DNA of 64,000 bases. It comes from Undaria pinnatifida. Its lineage: Eukaryota; Sar; Phaeophyceae; Laminariales; Alariaceae. The DNA is taken from NCBI GenBank assembly GCA_012845835.1, contig JABAKD010000026.1, positions 3,302,199 to 3,366,198 on the forward strand. The letters are read 5' to 3'. The first letter of the stretch is position 1. Every line of letters begins with the position of its first letter. The notes below the pieces were generated by a model. That model searched no databases, was not told where the DNA came from, and saw only the letters and a program-made list of their open reading frames with translations. This document shows positions 47,501 to 57,100 of this stretch, one piece after another. A program made the translations under genes and the position numbers.

Positions 47501-50500
47501 CCCCAAAAATTCTCCTTATTATAATTCCAAGTAATTAGTCCCAAAAAAGAGTTTCCAGTTGCTAAGGCTTTAACCACCAAAATGGTTTCACGAATCACGC
47601 ATCAATAGCTCGCTCGTTGTATCTTGACAAGGACATATTCGATCGCCAGCCAAACTTCGCACGTGTGGACAACTGTTCGGGCGGAAGGCGGAAAGCGGCT
47701 ATTATAGCCTGCGCCCCCACCCCCCCCCTCACAAGCGGTTCTTATTAGACTAACACGCAGCTCACCCTTCATACGACCCGCCAAACACCTCACGACGCTT
47801 CTCGCTTGGTGCAAGCAATGTCTACCTGGTCCGTGACAAGCCACATACTCCGTCTCGGCATTGCAGCGATGCAAGGGTCTACGGTCTGACAGACTACGGT
47901 AACGCATGTCAGATAATACACTCCCCCGCCCCTACCTTCCCAAGCCTCAAGGGGGTGAACCAAAACCGGCGGAAAACTAAAGTGCGTCTTACCCCGACAG
48001 CCTTGACAACATCCCGAAGGCTGTTTCCGACGATGAGAATGCTAGAGTAGTCGTCGAAAAAAATTAGCCCGCCCAACGCCACCGTGCAAGCTTGCCCCCG
48101 AGTCCTCGTGCCTGCGAGCAGTTGACCATTTCAAAGGAACACAACTAGGGCTGTAAGCTGGCTTGACATAATTAACACAAAAACACATTGAACAGTCACG
48201 TTCACTTTCTTCCAGCTCAACTCGCAGGAGATGTTACCCCCAGTGACTTTCTGGACAAGCCGAGGCCACAGGTGTCACCCCTTCCCCCCCGGTACATGCC
48301 TTCTCTATTTTCGCGCGGCGGGTTCAGCATTCCCACTGCTCGTCGATTTGCATCGAAACTTAAGTCGCCGGCTAGATGTTAGTTGGTCGCCGACTATATA
48401 TTAGTTGGCTGGGCATCACAGTTAGTTGTGTAAGGTAATTTGCGGAGTTGAGCGCTTTCGTATCCGACTGGGTGCGTTCAAGGCTCGCAATGTGTACTGT
48501 ATTTTTATCGAGAAATACTGAAGTCGGTTGGTTCATGTACTTCGCCAGCCAAAGAATAACTGCCCTGGTACCTTTGTAGAGCCGTCCAGCCCGGGCAGGT
48601 CACAGCCCTAAACACGAGAGAGCACCTGGGGACTATGCTATGCTATGCTATGCTATGCTACACGGTAGCGGGTGCGCTGATTGTTTTCAAATTCTAGCCC
48701 TCACTTGAGGGGGCTATGAAAACAGACACAACAGACACATGCCTCGTACGGTGTTATGGAGGTGACATCACCCTCTTCCTTTCTTCCTTCTGAGGGTGGT
48801 GGCTTGAGGAGCTCTATACCCCACTCTATACTCTACATAATTTTGAGAACGATGAAAGTGCAACCCGACGAACCATGCCAAGGCCTATTATGTTAGGTAT
48901 AAGAAAAAAAATCATATTGCGAAACCACAATGACGGTAATTCCGACCATTTTGGGCAAAGAAGCCACGTCATTCAGGAATTGAAAAAAATGGCAAAAAAA
49001 ATGCCACCCGTGTCGTAGCAAGCGTGAAGATACTCTTACAGAAGAGTACCACTTCAACGGAATTATTGGCATTCTGCATCGAGCGACATACAGCAGCGGC
49101 ATCACACCTCCCTGCCCGCGGACATGGTGTCAGGGTATTTGCAGCGGAAGAACAACTAACTCAATATGATGTTTGGAATTGGTACCGTATTGTCAGGCGG
49201 TTCACTTGGATATGAAACCGCTGGTGAAGGCAGCGTGGACATCTGTGCTGTGAGCCATTCACGCTGTTTTTACTCTATCCGAACCTCTACTCATCGTCAG
49301 CTACGGCATGCTCTACTACTGCAGCGCCGTCACATGGTACCAAGCAGCAAAAGCATAATATGGCAATGCCGGGTACTCGCCCTTTGACATATTTCCTACA
49401 TGTGTTGAATCTCATTGGTCTAGGTTTCGCCGCATTTAGCTCTGGTTGCATTGCATTTCTTTGCATAATGTATCACGTCTATCAGATAACCGCGAGTACA
49501 GTTCTTGGTTGGACATATACAGCTGAAGCTCAGTTGTTCGTTGGTTGGACATATACAGCTGAAGCTCAGTTGTTCGTCAGCCTTTTCTGGGATTGCGACA
49601 ACAAGCGTATCACCACAAGCGTATCACCGACGACCCCGTACGATATTCCACAGCGGGCAGACATTGTTTCCCTAAAAGCGGGATGTATTCATTTTTTTTT
49701 TGTGAGTAAAATCATTAAGAATCGCCCTCTGACCCTGGTGCTAGCTAGCACTAAGGGGAGTCACCGACCTATATCCTCCATGAGGACATACACACCCCGT
49801 AGCACTCTCAATCGCAGTATCACACACAGCTTGCAAAGATGGGTTCCGACAAAATCCGCGATATCACGGCTGAAGTGTATTTTTTATTTTAATTAAAACA
49901 AAACACCGTCCTCACCCATAAACCTCTTGAGCGCGTTCGCGAGGCCCAACGCCCCTCCGCTCCTCTGGACCAACCCTATCGTGCCGCCAAGCAGGAAGGT
50001 GAAGAGCAGCACATGAGCGTTTCCCTCGCCGACAAATGCTCCCACCACGTACGTGTCGAATGTCCTGAGGAAGGCGCTAAGGGGGTCGAAGCCGGAGACG
50101 AGCAGGGCTCCGGCCCAAATTCCCACAAGCAGTGCGACTATCACCTATCGGTTGGGTGGGGTACAAAAATAGTACAGGACATTTACATCTATAAGCGAAA
50201 AAACAAGGGAGTTGGCCTGGGCTATGTTTTCTACTTGGGAAAGAGTGCGCTCTACACTAACTGCAGTGCGCCGTTAAACGCAGAGGGAAATATCAAACCT
50301 TGACGGACAGAGAGAGTTATTCGAGTACGACTGCACAAACAGTAGGTGTGTATATATAGGCGTATGCGTGATGGGTGATGGGGTGGGTCACGTGTCGACC
50401 GACCTGAACGTACCGACCTGAACACGCCTTCAGGTGCCGCAAGTGTCAAACTACGTTCGATCATGCTGTATTTAGCCCTTTTGAGGTCCAGGCAAGCTAT

Positions 50501-53500
50501 AAACTCGTCTGGGCTGGTCGGTGTTACTTGTCGGCTTACTTGCCATGTCGGCCGGGTGGGCATTGCTATTAATGGGTTCCAACGGTCTCCCCCGCCCCTT
50601 TTCTAGTTGCGACATCCCTGGGATCTCAAGCTATTATAACAATCATAACACCCCGAAGGGGAAGCTTGTATAAGGGCCGTTTTTAACGCCATTTATTTGG
50701 CAAGTTTCATGCCAATTTTTGCCTATTTGGCAAGTTTATGGAGATTTGGACTTGCCACAATAGCAGAAAACTTGCCGAACTCTTCTTTGGATATTTCCGT
50801 TCTGCTTCGTTGGCAAGTGTATGGAAAGCGATACAAGCATTTGCTTTTTTTTCGCCATTTTAACTCAATAACGCCAACGCAAGGCTGTACAAACCAGACC
50901 ACCCCACGCTAGACTCGCTCCAACTTGTGCAATAAAGGGAGACACACATGGTGGAATTGACAGCAGCGATTATATGGTCTGCGACACTGCCGTTGGGCCC
51001 GTGTGGATGCGGCATGGGTGTCGTTTTGAGCTGGTGCTAAAAACAACCACCGACAGCAGCCGCCCGAGTTTCCCAGGGCATTTTGGCCGGGCTGGAAGGA
51101 TGGCCGACCTCTGAGGTACACGGGCTGTGCCGGGAGTCTTTTCTTCGCCGGTATTTAATCCATAGAGAGCGTTGGCGCGCCGTCGGCTACCTGCTGCTGG
51201 TGCTGTACGGGGTTTGAATAAAATCTGGGGGTGTGACGATGCGAAAAATCGCCAAATATGCAACGTTTGTCGAAAGAAGGGTTTTGGCAATATTATGGAA
51301 CTTTTGACTTGCCAAAAAAGGATTTTATTGTTTTTTCTCTTTCATTCGTTCGTTGAAAACGGCCCTTAAGCGATAAAATACACGAGAAGCAAGTGCGATC
51401 TTGAGCGTGCGGCACACGGCAGTTCATGCTACCCTTGTGTCTTGTGGCGTATACAACTCCTTGCATCGGAGCCCGACGTAGAAAACATCTTCCCCCAAAC
51501 CATCCTGGGACCGGTCGCCCCGGTGGCGTACCAGGTTATCCTCGAACCTGGTATAGGTCAGTTTCGTGAGTTCGAGCCCCGCCGAGTGCATACTCGTATA
51601 CATTCGTTGGGACTTTTTCTTATGCACAAATTGACTTGCGGAAACGCGAGAGCGTGAGTTAGCAAGCACTCGATGAAAAATCGACGAGCAGTGGGATTGC
51701 TGAACCCTATGCGCGATAAAAATGGAAGGCAAGAACCGGGGGGGCGAAGGGACGACACCTGTGACCACGGCTTGTCCAGAAGCTGGAAAGTAGAAGTGTG
51801 AGAAAAAAACAAACTAGTAATGGTAGTACTAGTCCTCGTAGAGGTGCACCATAAGTATGTGTTCTGAGGCTCTTAACATCATGAGGAGCTCTACACGCAA
51901 CCCAACCACTTATTTCTTATTTCGAGAAAACTGAAAGTGCATCCCGATGAACAACCTCATGCCCTACTACTGTAGGTACGGTATAAACTGAAAAAAAAGC
52001 CTCTTCTTTGGGGGAAATTCAAGCGATACATATCGGGGTTAAGGAGTTCCGAGATTCATACCGTAATTATTTCCGCCAAAACGTGCTACGGGCGATGCCT
52101 CTATCGTGGCAGGCGTGTTGCTTCGTGTTGCTTCGTGTGGCCGATGCTGTCAAAATCGTCATTTGTTTTGTGCGACATTCGTCATGCTTTCCGGTTTCCC
52201 TCCCAAGTCCCGAAAGGCAGGCTTTCCAGCAAAATGAGAGATTCGGCAACAATACTGAAATCGTACATACCTGTTGGTACATGATGGAGATGGCCAGAGT
52301 TGCCAGCGGGGGCAACAGTGTCACCCATCCGGGAACGCACGTTACCGGGATGTCGTGCGTTTCGCCGGCCACCCGAAGTCGGATGGTGCTTGTGCCGATC
52401 GAGCTGTTATCCGGCAAATAGCAAATACCAGAAGCAAATATCCAGCGGAGAGAAATGAAGGTACTGAACGTGCGGTTGTCCGCGAACAGCAGAACAAGAG
52501 ACGCAGCAGTGTTATCCACCGTATACATATAATACGAAAGTTCATGTGTTCGCCACTATGGGCGTTTTGTTGAATCATAACAACAGCAGCAGCAAGCAGA
52601 AGATATGTATGCACTGCTGCTGCTACTACTGCTGCTGCTATTAGGGTGCGACTACTGACTACCTGGTACATAAACTTTGCTGCTCGGCAATCTGGGTCCT
52701 CGTCCCTCGTCCGCTACGAGCATAATAGTAGTACTGCTGTTGTTCATGTTGAGTTGTGGAGTTTCATCTCCGGTTATCATTATATGTTGAAGTCATGGGC
52801 TCACATTTCAAACACGACCGACCGATCAAGCGCAAGATGTACTCGTACCAGGTACCGCCTCATCATTTCGGCCGTATCATATCTTACGCACGAGACACAA
52901 ACAAGGATGATATGCTGCAGACCAAAAGATATCCCTGCCGACTTTCGACAGCAGCTCTCGACGGACAGGGCAGGGCAACAATAGCACCAGCCGCACGTAT
53001 ACTACGAGCCAGTCCAAGCGCTTCGGCTTTGCTGATCAAGCTGATGTACCAGACACCACCAATATGCACCAGGCGCGCTGGTTCCGGAAACATTCGCTCA
53101 TGAGCAAATAAATGATCAAATAAGGACCGTATCATACAGACAGAGCAGGGTGTGCTTTCAAAAATCCTACCCGTAACCTACTCGTACCGGTATGCACTAC
53201 GCACCCGATCAGCAAACCCTCCAGCTCGTGCTCCAGAAGCACTTCTCCACGAGCGGAGACCACGAATTTCTTCGTTGCCAATGGGATCTCCTCTCGCTGC
53301 CCATCCAAGACAGAAGCCGCGACTTCCACGCCTGCTTTTGCGACCTTGGGAGGCAACGTCGCTGGGAGCCGCACCAGGGCAGAGAACGGAGCGCTTTGAT
53401 GCACAACTGGGGATATTTCAACAACGACCGTTGATCCCGTGGACTGCGCACAGGTCAGCGCCACCCACGACAGTAACAGAGCGCATGCCCTAGCGATGGC

Positions 53501-53512
53501 CACCATCGCCAT
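38310..53512 (-). CDS. NhaC-family Na+/H+ antiporter with N-terminal extracytoplasmic domain (9 exons)
   Basis: Predicted secondary transporter exchanging Na+ for H+ across a membrane of the secretory system, plastid envelope or cell surface. Exons: 53512-53205, 52403-52271, 50144-49916, 48111-47993, 46306-45842, 44940-44782, 40757-40620, 40330-40120, 38512-38310; all phases agree and give about 654 residues. Residues 1-23 are a signal peptide (ARACALLLSWVALTCAQS). A beta-rich, membrane-free domain follows to about 102, then repeated membrane helices. Family marks: GLIFFDDYSSILIVGN, ACGSTFGTMGIVFPL, GNVCSPISDTTILTS and the HVRTTSPYT loop. It ends KPKDESDKTD. Head-to-head with USO1. Substrate could differ within the NhaC/arginine-ornithine exchanger superfamily; the FFDDY and SPISDTT motifs favour NhaC. 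Confidence 0.92.
38545..38915 (+). repeat. Degenerate G-rich tandem blocks in antiporter intron 8
   Basis: About four imperfect units of CTCACTAxCxAGATACxATxCAA followed by a GGCGGGGG run. Confidence 0.6.
39990..40078 (+). repeat. (CTA)n/(CAA) microsatellite
   Basis: ACTACTACTGCTACTACTAC-type run in antiporter intron 8, next to exon 8. Confidence 0.9.
40120..40330 (-). CDS. Antiporter exon 8 (GSTFGTMG and SPISDTT motifs)
   Basis: VLCYVISYACGSTFGTMG to SDTTILTSLAT; ends phase 1 before GTAAGG. Confidence 0.92.
40620..40757 (-). CDS. Antiporter exon 7
   Basis: 46 codons, EVLEPQFVLILAWALG to YVLPAMIS, donor TCG|GTGAGC. Joins exon 8 to form a continuous helix. Confidence 0.9.
41200..41335 (-). 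repeat. Dispersed repeat family C copy
   Basis: Minus strand: GACGATGAACGGTCCCGTGG, CCTACTGTAGGTATGCAA, CGATTTTTGGTTAAAGAG, CCCGTCATTCAC. Confidence 0.65.
41281..41650. repeat. Inverted repeat flanking an 11 bp minisatellite
   Basis: 41282-41330 and 41460-41520 are inverted copies of a family C segment (CTACTGTAGG, CGATGAACGGTCCC, AATCGAATATGGTC). Between and beyond them run GGTATTATAGG units (about 41365-41445 and 41530-41650). Confidence 0.85.
41880..41930 (-). repeat. Dispersed repeat family B copy
   Basis: Minus-strand CATCTTTGCAAACTCTG, TATGATACTTCGATCGCGCG. Confidence 0.6.
43484..43650 (+). repeat. Dispersed repeat family C copy
   Basis: CTGAAAGTGCAAAC, CATCCCATGGCCTAGGCATA, CGTCATTCAGAAAACGG. 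Best reference copy. Confidence 0.7.
44782..44940 (-). CDS. Antiporter exon 6
   Basis: 53 codons, VPKTLVNILSNCD to DTWMEGMK. The donor could be GTACAG at 44781 (chosen, phase 0) or GTGGGG 6 bases on. Confidence 0.87.
45842..46306 (-). CDS. Antiporter exon 5 (largest exon)
   Basis: 155 codons, VSPAKFAWLVHSVG to IEAGGNE. Two membrane segments flank a glycine/glutamate-rich loop. The exon itself begins with GTAAGC, a donor-like sequence right after its CAG acceptor. Confidence 0.9.
46400..46578. mobile_element. Possible short inverted-repeat element
   Basis: GCACTTACTTGGGCAT at the left and GGGCAAGTAAGTACC at the right are imperfect inverted ends about 175 bp apart. No clear target duplication. 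Confidence 0.35.
46785..46925 (+). repeat. Dispersed repeat family D copy
   Basis: GAAAACCCGACGTGCTCC, GCGAGGGTCATACCACTATG, CTACGGCCGTGCA. Other copies at 47615, 57475, 62805 and 63270. Confidence 0.7.
47615..47935 (+). repeat. Dispersed repeat family D, long copy
   Basis: Aligns with 63270-63515 over about 250-300 bp: ACGCAGCTCACCCTTCATACG, CACCTCACGACGCTTCTCGC, ATGTCTACCTG, then the D core. Confidence 0.7.
47993..48111 (-). CDS. Antiporter exon 4 (FFDDY motif)
   Basis: TRTRGQACTVALGG then LIFFDDYSSILIVGNSLRD, the ion-binding signature of the family. Donor GTAAGA. Confidence 0.92.
48196..48372 (-). repeat. Dispersed repeat family G copy
   Basis: Minus strand AATCGACGAGCAGTGGGAAT, ACCGGGGGGGAAGGGGTGAC, CGGCTTGTCCAGAAAG. 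Copies at 51640 and 55166 in plus orientation. Confidence 0.72.
48360..48560 (+). repeat. Dispersed repeat family F copy
   Basis: GTTAGTTGGTCGCCGACTA, TTTGCGGAGTTGAGCG, GTATCCGACTGGG; relates to 11716-11960. Confidence 0.5.
48635..48661 (+). repeat. (GCTAT)n microsatellite
   Basis: Five perfect pentamers. Confidence 0.95.
48840..49020 (+). repeat. Dispersed repeat family C copy
   Basis: GATGAAAGTGCAACCCGACG, AACCATGCCAAGGCCTA, CACGTCATTCAGGAATTG. Confidence 0.68.
49808..49880 (-). repeat. Dispersed repeat family B copy
   Basis: Minus strand TTCAGCCGTGATATCG, CCCATCTTTGCAAGCTGTG, TGTGATACTGCGATTGAG; ends 36 bp from antiporter exon 3. Confidence 0.65.
49916..50144 (-). CDS. Antiporter exon 3
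   Basis: VIVALLVGIWAGALL to NALKRFM; contains the DTYVVGAF and FLLGGTIGLVQRSGG helices of the NhaC fold. Ends phase 1 before GTGAGG. Confidence 0.9.
50671..51368. mobile_element. TA-flanked MITE, 0.7 kb
   Basis: Terminal inverted repeats TAAGGGCCGTTTTTAAC (left) and GTTGAAAACGGCCCTTA (right), 17 bp with one mismatch. The outer TA on each side is the likely target duplication of a Tc1/mariner-type element. Subterminal TTTGGCAAGTTT/CTTGCC motifs repeat near both ends. No transposase. It sits in antiporter intron 2. Confidence 0.85.
51640..51795 (+). repeat. Dispersed repeat family G copy
   Basis: GAGAGCGTGAGTTAGCAAGC, GCTGAACCCTATGCGCGAT, CGGCTTGTCCAGAAGCTGG. Confidence 0.72.
51905..52015 (+). 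repeat. Dispersed repeat family C, partial
   Basis: CTGAAAGTGCATCCCGATG, CTACTACTGTAGGTACGGTA. Confidence 0.6.
52271..52403 (-). CDS. Antiporter exon 2 (first membrane helix)
   Basis: 133 nt, SIGTSTIRLRVAGE to ISIMYQQ with PGWVTLLPPLATLAISI as helix. Donor CAG|GTATGT. Confidence 0.88.
53205..53512 (-). CDS. Antiporter exon 1 (signal peptide, extracytoplasmic domain)
   Basis: Starts MAMVAIARACALLLSW; the preferred ATG has another two codons on. Ends phase 2 at ATCGG|GTGCGT, which exactly suits the exon 2 acceptor. Confidence 0.85.
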
Positions 53513-53741
53513 GGCTGTGTCCGCCCGTAGTAATGCGCGAGAGTCCCAGTGGAAGGGTGGCGGAAAACAAACTTTGCAAACTGTGCTGAGCTTACCTGCG
53601 AAGAGCTCCCTACCTTATACCGCCTCCGAATATCTCATGAACAATTGCAGATTTCGATTGTTCCGCCTACGAGCGCTCACGAGTGTACTCGGCAACACAA
53701 GGCAAAAGTCACCATAGGACTACAGCAAGCAGAGCAGCACC
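53513..53741. promoter_or_regulatory. Shared upstream region of divergent antiporter and USO1 genes
   Basis: Only 229 bp separate the two start codons, so both 5' leaders and core promoters must share this stretch. No TATA box at a sensible position is evident. Regulation by one bidirectional promoter is an inference from spacing. Confidence 0.65.
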
Positions 53742-54119
53742 ATGGAGTATCTGGGACCCGGTACCGAGGGCGTAAGTCCCCGGGCCGCGGCAGGTATTCT
53801 CATGGAGAGGCTGAAGAACGCAGGTGATATGGGAGACAGACGCGATGCACTTGATGCTCTGCTCAAACTCTCGCAACAGCACCCTACAGAGGTGGGCGAG
53901 GCTGGCATGCCCATCTTCACGGACGTGTTGCAAGCTGGTGTTGCAGATCGACCCATGATACAGACCATAATGGAGATCATGCTCAACCTGGTTGCGGAGC
54001 GGGAGGGAACAGGGACGGGCGCGAATGTGTCGTCTTTTCTGAAGGACGTTCAAAACGTGCAGAACCTGCTGGACTTGCTTGAGAGCTCCGACACGATGGC
54101 TGCGCTATCGGCGGTACAG
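53742..54119 (+). CDS. USO1: USO1 exon 1
   Basis: 126 codons from MEYLGPGTEG to ALSAVQ; the first armadillo helices (LMERLKNAGDMGDRRDALDA). Donor CAG|GTGTGT. Confidence 0.92.
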
Positions 54120-57100
54120 GTGTGTATGTACAACATGACACTCTCCTACGAGCACTACTGCTACAAGTAGAGCTACTGCTGCAGTCTACTGTTTGAACGA
54201 CCGACTTATACGAATGTTTCCGCAGGGTATCACCGCTTGGGCTGCAGCATGGGCCGCTTCCGCATAGAAAACGAGGCCCTCGTTTTGTGAAACGCATAGT
54301 AGTGGTCGCTCGAAGATTATCTCCGGTACATCAGCGTATTGTGGTTTGTCCGCTGGTGGTGTCGGGTGTCTGTGTCGGGTCGCCTTCACTCCGTTAGTCC
54401 TTCAGCATTGGAGAGGACATATGGACAGGGGACGTACCGGTAATTGCGTAAAAACAACCTTCTCAAAATTCCTCATGCAATGGGGGCGATCGGCGTAAGA
54501 CACAGGTCAATTTCGCTTGGCACACGTTCTGTTTGAATGTGACACCCCCTCTCTTACACTGGGCGTGTCCGTTGGGAGCTCACGCCTATGACACGTACTG
54601 CTGTATAACTGAAGCAAGAGGAAGACGTGGACATCAGTAGCAGCGGTGGTCTTACAGGCTCGAGGTGTCGCAAAATTCATGTGTGGTCAAGCTATTAATA
54701 TGTTGGCTGGATGAGAAATGACGGGTCCTATGGGCTACGATGACGGTAAAAAATTTTCTCACTCAGGGTACCGTACCCTGGACCCAGCCCTATCCCTAAG
54801 TAGCCTAACCCCAACCTTAGCCCTAACCCTAACCCTACGGTAAGAAAAAATATTTCCGTCGTATGGCCCCCATAGGTATAGGTTTACGGTGAGGCTAACC
54901 CGAACCCTCCTTTTCTGACCGCCATATTATAGAATTAGAGTTAGGCCCAGTGGTTGGGTCTAGGAGAACGAACTAAGCAATATTATCAGATATTTACGAC
55001 ACCGAGGCGGTCTCTCTAGTACCGATGTGTGCCGGCCACAAATGCCGGCACTGTTGGGTATAGTACTAATACTGGTAATGGTGCCAGGCGGTTCTACTCG
55101 TGCCACGCGCTTTCGCCGGCACTACACTGGCAATGTGGACTATTCAACCCGCCTTGCGTAATAATTGACGTGTGGAAAGCGCAAGAGCGTGAGTTAGCAA
55201 AATTCGATGAAAATTAAAAGCTGAAAAGTGGGAATGTTGAACCCTACGCGCGATAAAAATGAAGGCATGTACCGGGGGGGGGGGAAGAAGGAAAGACGCA
55301 TGTTACTACGGCCTGTCCAGAAGGTCGCTGAAGGTGAAACCTCTTACGGGTTGAGCTTGCGAGCAAAAGGGATTATTTAAAAGAAAAAAAGCACAATAGG
55401 GAAACCTCCACTCTCTGGTAGTATACAAGGTTTCAGTCAAGCCAAGCGATTTCACCGGCAACTACCGGCGATAGACACTAGTCTAACGGCACTATCGGGA
55501 GACCCGCACTGAATACTAGCTTATGTATACTGCCTGGACTGACACCACGCCACAATTTCTTCATCAGGTGCTGCAAGCGCTGCAAAATGCTGCCGCCGAT
55601 TCGTTGGAGAGGTGCATCCTGGAGTGCCACGCCGGCCTGCAGGCGCTGGTGGAAGTCTTGCGAGACCCGAGGGAGGAGATTCGGAACGAGGTCATCGTGT
55701 TCTTGGGACATGTGAGTATGATAACGACAGCCGCTGCAGCAGTAGAGCATGCAGTAGATGATGATGTGCAGAGGTTCGCGTAGAGTAAAAACAGAGTGAA
55801 TTAGTATCTCACAGCACTGGCGTGCACGCTGCCTGCACTCTGGCGGTTTCATATCCAAGGACGCCGCCTTACAATACAGTACAAAACCCAAATGCCCTCG
55901 TATCATGTTGAATTCTTGATATTTTTCGTGTTCCTGTTTTGCCGACGAAGGTGTTGCACCACGTGCACAGACTTGTCGGTGGTGGTTGTCGATGTCATTG
56001 ATTTTTCCAACTTAGTCCCCAAACACGTTAATGTTTTTTGTTGACTCCTTGAGGATGCGTGCCTGGAATGCCACACATTGTCCTCCCATTGTCGTTACTG
56101 CAGCTGACTTCCAGCAACCTGGAGGTGAAGAAGTTCGTTGCGTTTCAAGAGGGATTCGAGCGTCTGTTCGACATCATGTCCAGCGAAGGAATGCTGGAAG
56201 GAGGGAGCGTTATCGTGAAAGATTGCCTGTTGGTGTGCACCAACCTGCTCACCGGCTCCTCACTCACCAAGGTGGGCTTTTCATAATTTGTCAAATATTT
56301 CCATAGTGTTTCGAAGGCAAGCCGATCATTATCGTTTGGAATTGGACTAGGATAGTGTTTGCAGCAGTCGGAAGGGAGGGTTGACCACCAGTGTAATTTT
56401 GTTTTGTTTGCCGCAACTTACATTACTATGGTGCCAACTTCTCTCCGCCCCTTTACCGTTCGTGTTCCGCCTGGGTTGTGAATGTGAATACTGCGGCAGG
56501 CGCTCTTTTGCCAAAGCAACTGCTTGAAGCGCTTCCACCAGCTGATCGATGTCAGGGCGCCCGAAGGACAACAGGAAACGCCGCACGCAATAGCAGATCC
56601 GTTAATGGACCAAGCGGAGACGGCCGAAGGCCAGGAAGGCCAAGGCGGAGGGCAAGCCAATGCGCACGTGAGGACGTACCTGGTATACAGTACGGACTCT
56701 CTTATAAGAAATCGACATGATATTATTTGGTTTTAGGCTAGATTTCTTACTCAAGAAGAGGGTGTGTCCTGAACTAACTTCAGTATAACAGGTGTCGATT
56801 TTATTTTATTTTCCCATGATGTTTAAGCTTGGTTTCTTGTGAGGCTTTTTCTTATGAAAGGGCCGGTAGTAAAGACACAAGGTAACACGCCTTCGGGCGG
56901 ATTTCTAAGCTAAATTTAGCTGCAACGAGGGAAGGAAGTGCAAACGCCGCGCGAATTTGTGTATGGAGCACCCTCCGCGACATGCTCCCAAAGCCTTCGT
57001 TTTCGTTGTGTGTCCTCTCCTGTTTTGGAGAAAACGCGCTCTCAAATTTCTCCTTAGAGGTGTTTCACCGTGCATGTTCTGCGGGGTCCAATGCCTCGAT

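Noticed and set aside
51510-51605. tRNA-like stretch with A- and B-box resemblance (TGGCGTACCAGG, GAGTTCGAGCCCC)
   Set aside because: The T stem does not pair well and no acceptor stem closes; at most a decayed tRNA-derived element.
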